A stretch of 64,000 nt of DNA, taken from Erysipelothrix sp. HDW6A. Lineage in GTDB: Bacteria > Bacillota_I > Bacilli_A > Erysipelotrichales > Erysipelotrichaceae. Positions 63,108 to 64,000 of this stretch are shown here, piece after piece; position 1 is the stretch's first letter, and the number at the start of each line of letters is the position of its first letter. The notes under the pieces were generated by a model that saw only the letters and a program-made list of their open reading frames with translations, ran no database searches and had not been told where the DNA came from. Position numbers and translations under genes: made by a program. The DNA is taken from positions 1,240,001 to 1,304,000 of the forward strand of contig NZ_CP049859.1 of assembly GCF_011400295.1 (NCBI RefSeq). Reading direction: 5' to 3'.

Positions 63108-64000
63108 CTAGTCTTTGTTGACTCTCCAGTTTCTATTACCATAAACAAAATAATCATTATAAAACTTACTATTTCTAAATAGGCTATCTCTTACTGGCTC
63201 TACACCTAACTTTTCATAAAGTGTTTGTCTGCCAGAGAATAGATCAGTTCCTAACCCAAGTCTATCCCCTTCAATTTTGACTCCAATTGATGAAAGAATC
63301 GTTGGATACATATCCATTGCATAGAAATCACGAGAAAATAGATTGCCACTGTTCTTTACCTCATCAACAGGGTTTATTATCATATTAAAGACTGTACGTT
63401 CATAATCATCAATCCCTTGAAAATATTCAGTATCCATACTCAAATGATCACCGACAACAACAATCGTTGTATTATCATAAAACTCTTGGTTTTCTATCCA
63501 AGAAAGTAAATCTTCTAACATAGAGTCAGCACATGATATGGCGTTTGCGTAAGGCGAACTATAGTTAGCAGGACATGATGGATCTGTATACCCGTTTGGG
63601 AAGTGAGTATCTTGAGTTTCGATTACAAGATTAAACGGAGATTCATTAGATGCTAGATCTAACAATACATCCTTACTATACTCATAAAGTTTCTTGTCCT
63701 CTATTCCCATAAATACAAGATAGTCCTCTGGAATTAATCCTTTTCTTAAGAAATATCCATAGTCATTGATTTGGTGATTACCATGATGTCGGTAGTATGC
63801 TCCAATGCCAAATAAATGAGAGTGAGATCCTACATTAAATGCATTTTGATAACCTTCAGTCTCAAGCATCTCACCAACACTAATGATACCTGGAAGATAT
63901 GTTAAATCTCCTTCGTGTTCAGAAACATCAATGGTTGTTTTATGTGGAACTCCTGACAACTGAGCTGTCATTCCAGCTATTGACCACATAGCTCCAGGAA
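63108..64000 (-). CDS. Sulfatase/phosphoglycerol transferase family protein, N-terminus outside window
   Basis: Open to the window edge; 297 residues of the extracellular catalytic domain are seen. PGAMWSIAGMTAQLSGVP corresponds to the nucleophile region of MdoB/OpgB-type phosphoglycerol transferases (family form TxWTIAGM). LVIETQDTHFPNGY and TTIVVVGDHLSMDTEYF carry metal and substrate residues. SMLEDLLSWIE and the LFSGRQTL ending fit OpgB more than LtaS. The second enzyme of this superfamily in the window, it probably decorates a surface glycan with glycerol phosphate or a similar group. Confidence 0.82.
   Translation of the reverse strand, partial: PGAMWSIAGMTAQLSGVPHKTTIDVSEHEGDLTYLPGIISVGEMLETEGYQNAFNVGSHSHLFGIGAYYRHHGNHQINDYGYFLRKGLIPEDYLVFMGIEDKKLYEYSKDVLLDLASNESPFNLVIETQDTHFPNGYTDPSCPANYSSPYANAISCADSMLEDLLSWIENQEFYDNTTIVVVGDHLSMDTEYFQGIDDYERTVFNMIINPVDEVKNSGNLFSRDFYAMDMYPTILSSIGVKIEGDRLGLGTDLFSGRQTLYEKLGVEPVRDSLFRNSKFYNDYFVYGNRNWRVNKD

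Noticed and set aside
1-64000. CRISPR array, tRNA or rRNA genes, insertion sequences, prophage
   Set aside because: Looked for repeat-spacer periodicity, tRNA-like sequences, transposases and phage structural genes; none seen.

Overview
The window reads as a chromosomal segment of a low-GC Firmicute of the Erysipelotrichia, most likely Erysipelothrix or a close relative. The evidence is the AT-rich coding DNA with strong GGAGG-type ribosome sites, a PolC-type replicative polymerase, the rimP-nusA-ylxR-ylxQ-infB-rbfA-truB-ribF and nusB-xseA-xseB-ispA-(dxs)-recN blocks in Bacillus-like order, and a surface-polysaccharide locus with a LicD-type phosphocholine-transfer enzyme. Species-level identity is inference.

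Layout. (1) 1-9.4 kb, plus strand: the end of fakA, then recG, rnc, polC (interrupted by a one-base deletion), a histidine phosphatase/GNAT fusion and a metallophosphoesterase. (2) 9.6-12.5 kb: a self-contained two-gene unit with a near-consensus promoter, encoding a LicC-like nucleotidyltransferase fused to a CobD/HisC-like PLP enzyme, followed by a DUF1015 protein. I propose it makes a CDP-ethanolamine-type head group from serine. (3) 12.6-20.7 kb: translation and ribosome-maturation operon. (4) 20.7-31.3 kb: yqhY, nusB, xseAB, ispA, a dxs-like gene that has lost its catalytic residues, recN, dinB, xerD and deoB. (5) 31.4-34.3 kb: diacylglycerol kinase and an LTA-synthase-like enzyme, an apparent lipid-recycling pair.

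(6) 34.3-51.7 kb, minus strand: a 15-gene surface-polysaccharide locus. It has a TagA/WecG-type ManNAc transferase with its UDP-ManNAc epimerase, the CapE-CapF-CapG set for UDP-N-acetyl-L-fucosamine, a WbuB-like and four other glycosyltransferases, LicD, a sulfotransferase-like protein, two polymerase-like membrane proteins (EpsG type and O-antigen-ligase type) and a MurJ/MviN flippase. (7) 52.1-57.9 kb, minus strand: a MurNAc-recycling module (anmK, murQ, RpiR regulator, frameshifted PTS EIIC) behind an ABC-F gene. (8) 57.9-64 kb: cinA with a decayed C-terminal domain, an NdpA-like nucleoid protein, a quinone reductase, small membrane proteins, an SSB-like protein, a frameshifted XRE regulator, a candidate leader RNA and a truncated sulfatase-family gene at the edge.

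Three genes (polC, the PTS EIIC, the XRE regulator) each carry one apparent one-base deletion. polC is essential, so a sequence error is likely there. The EIIC break lies exactly on a canonical U UUA AAA slippery heptamer and could be real. No tRNA, rRNA, CRISPR array, insertion sequence or prophage was seen.
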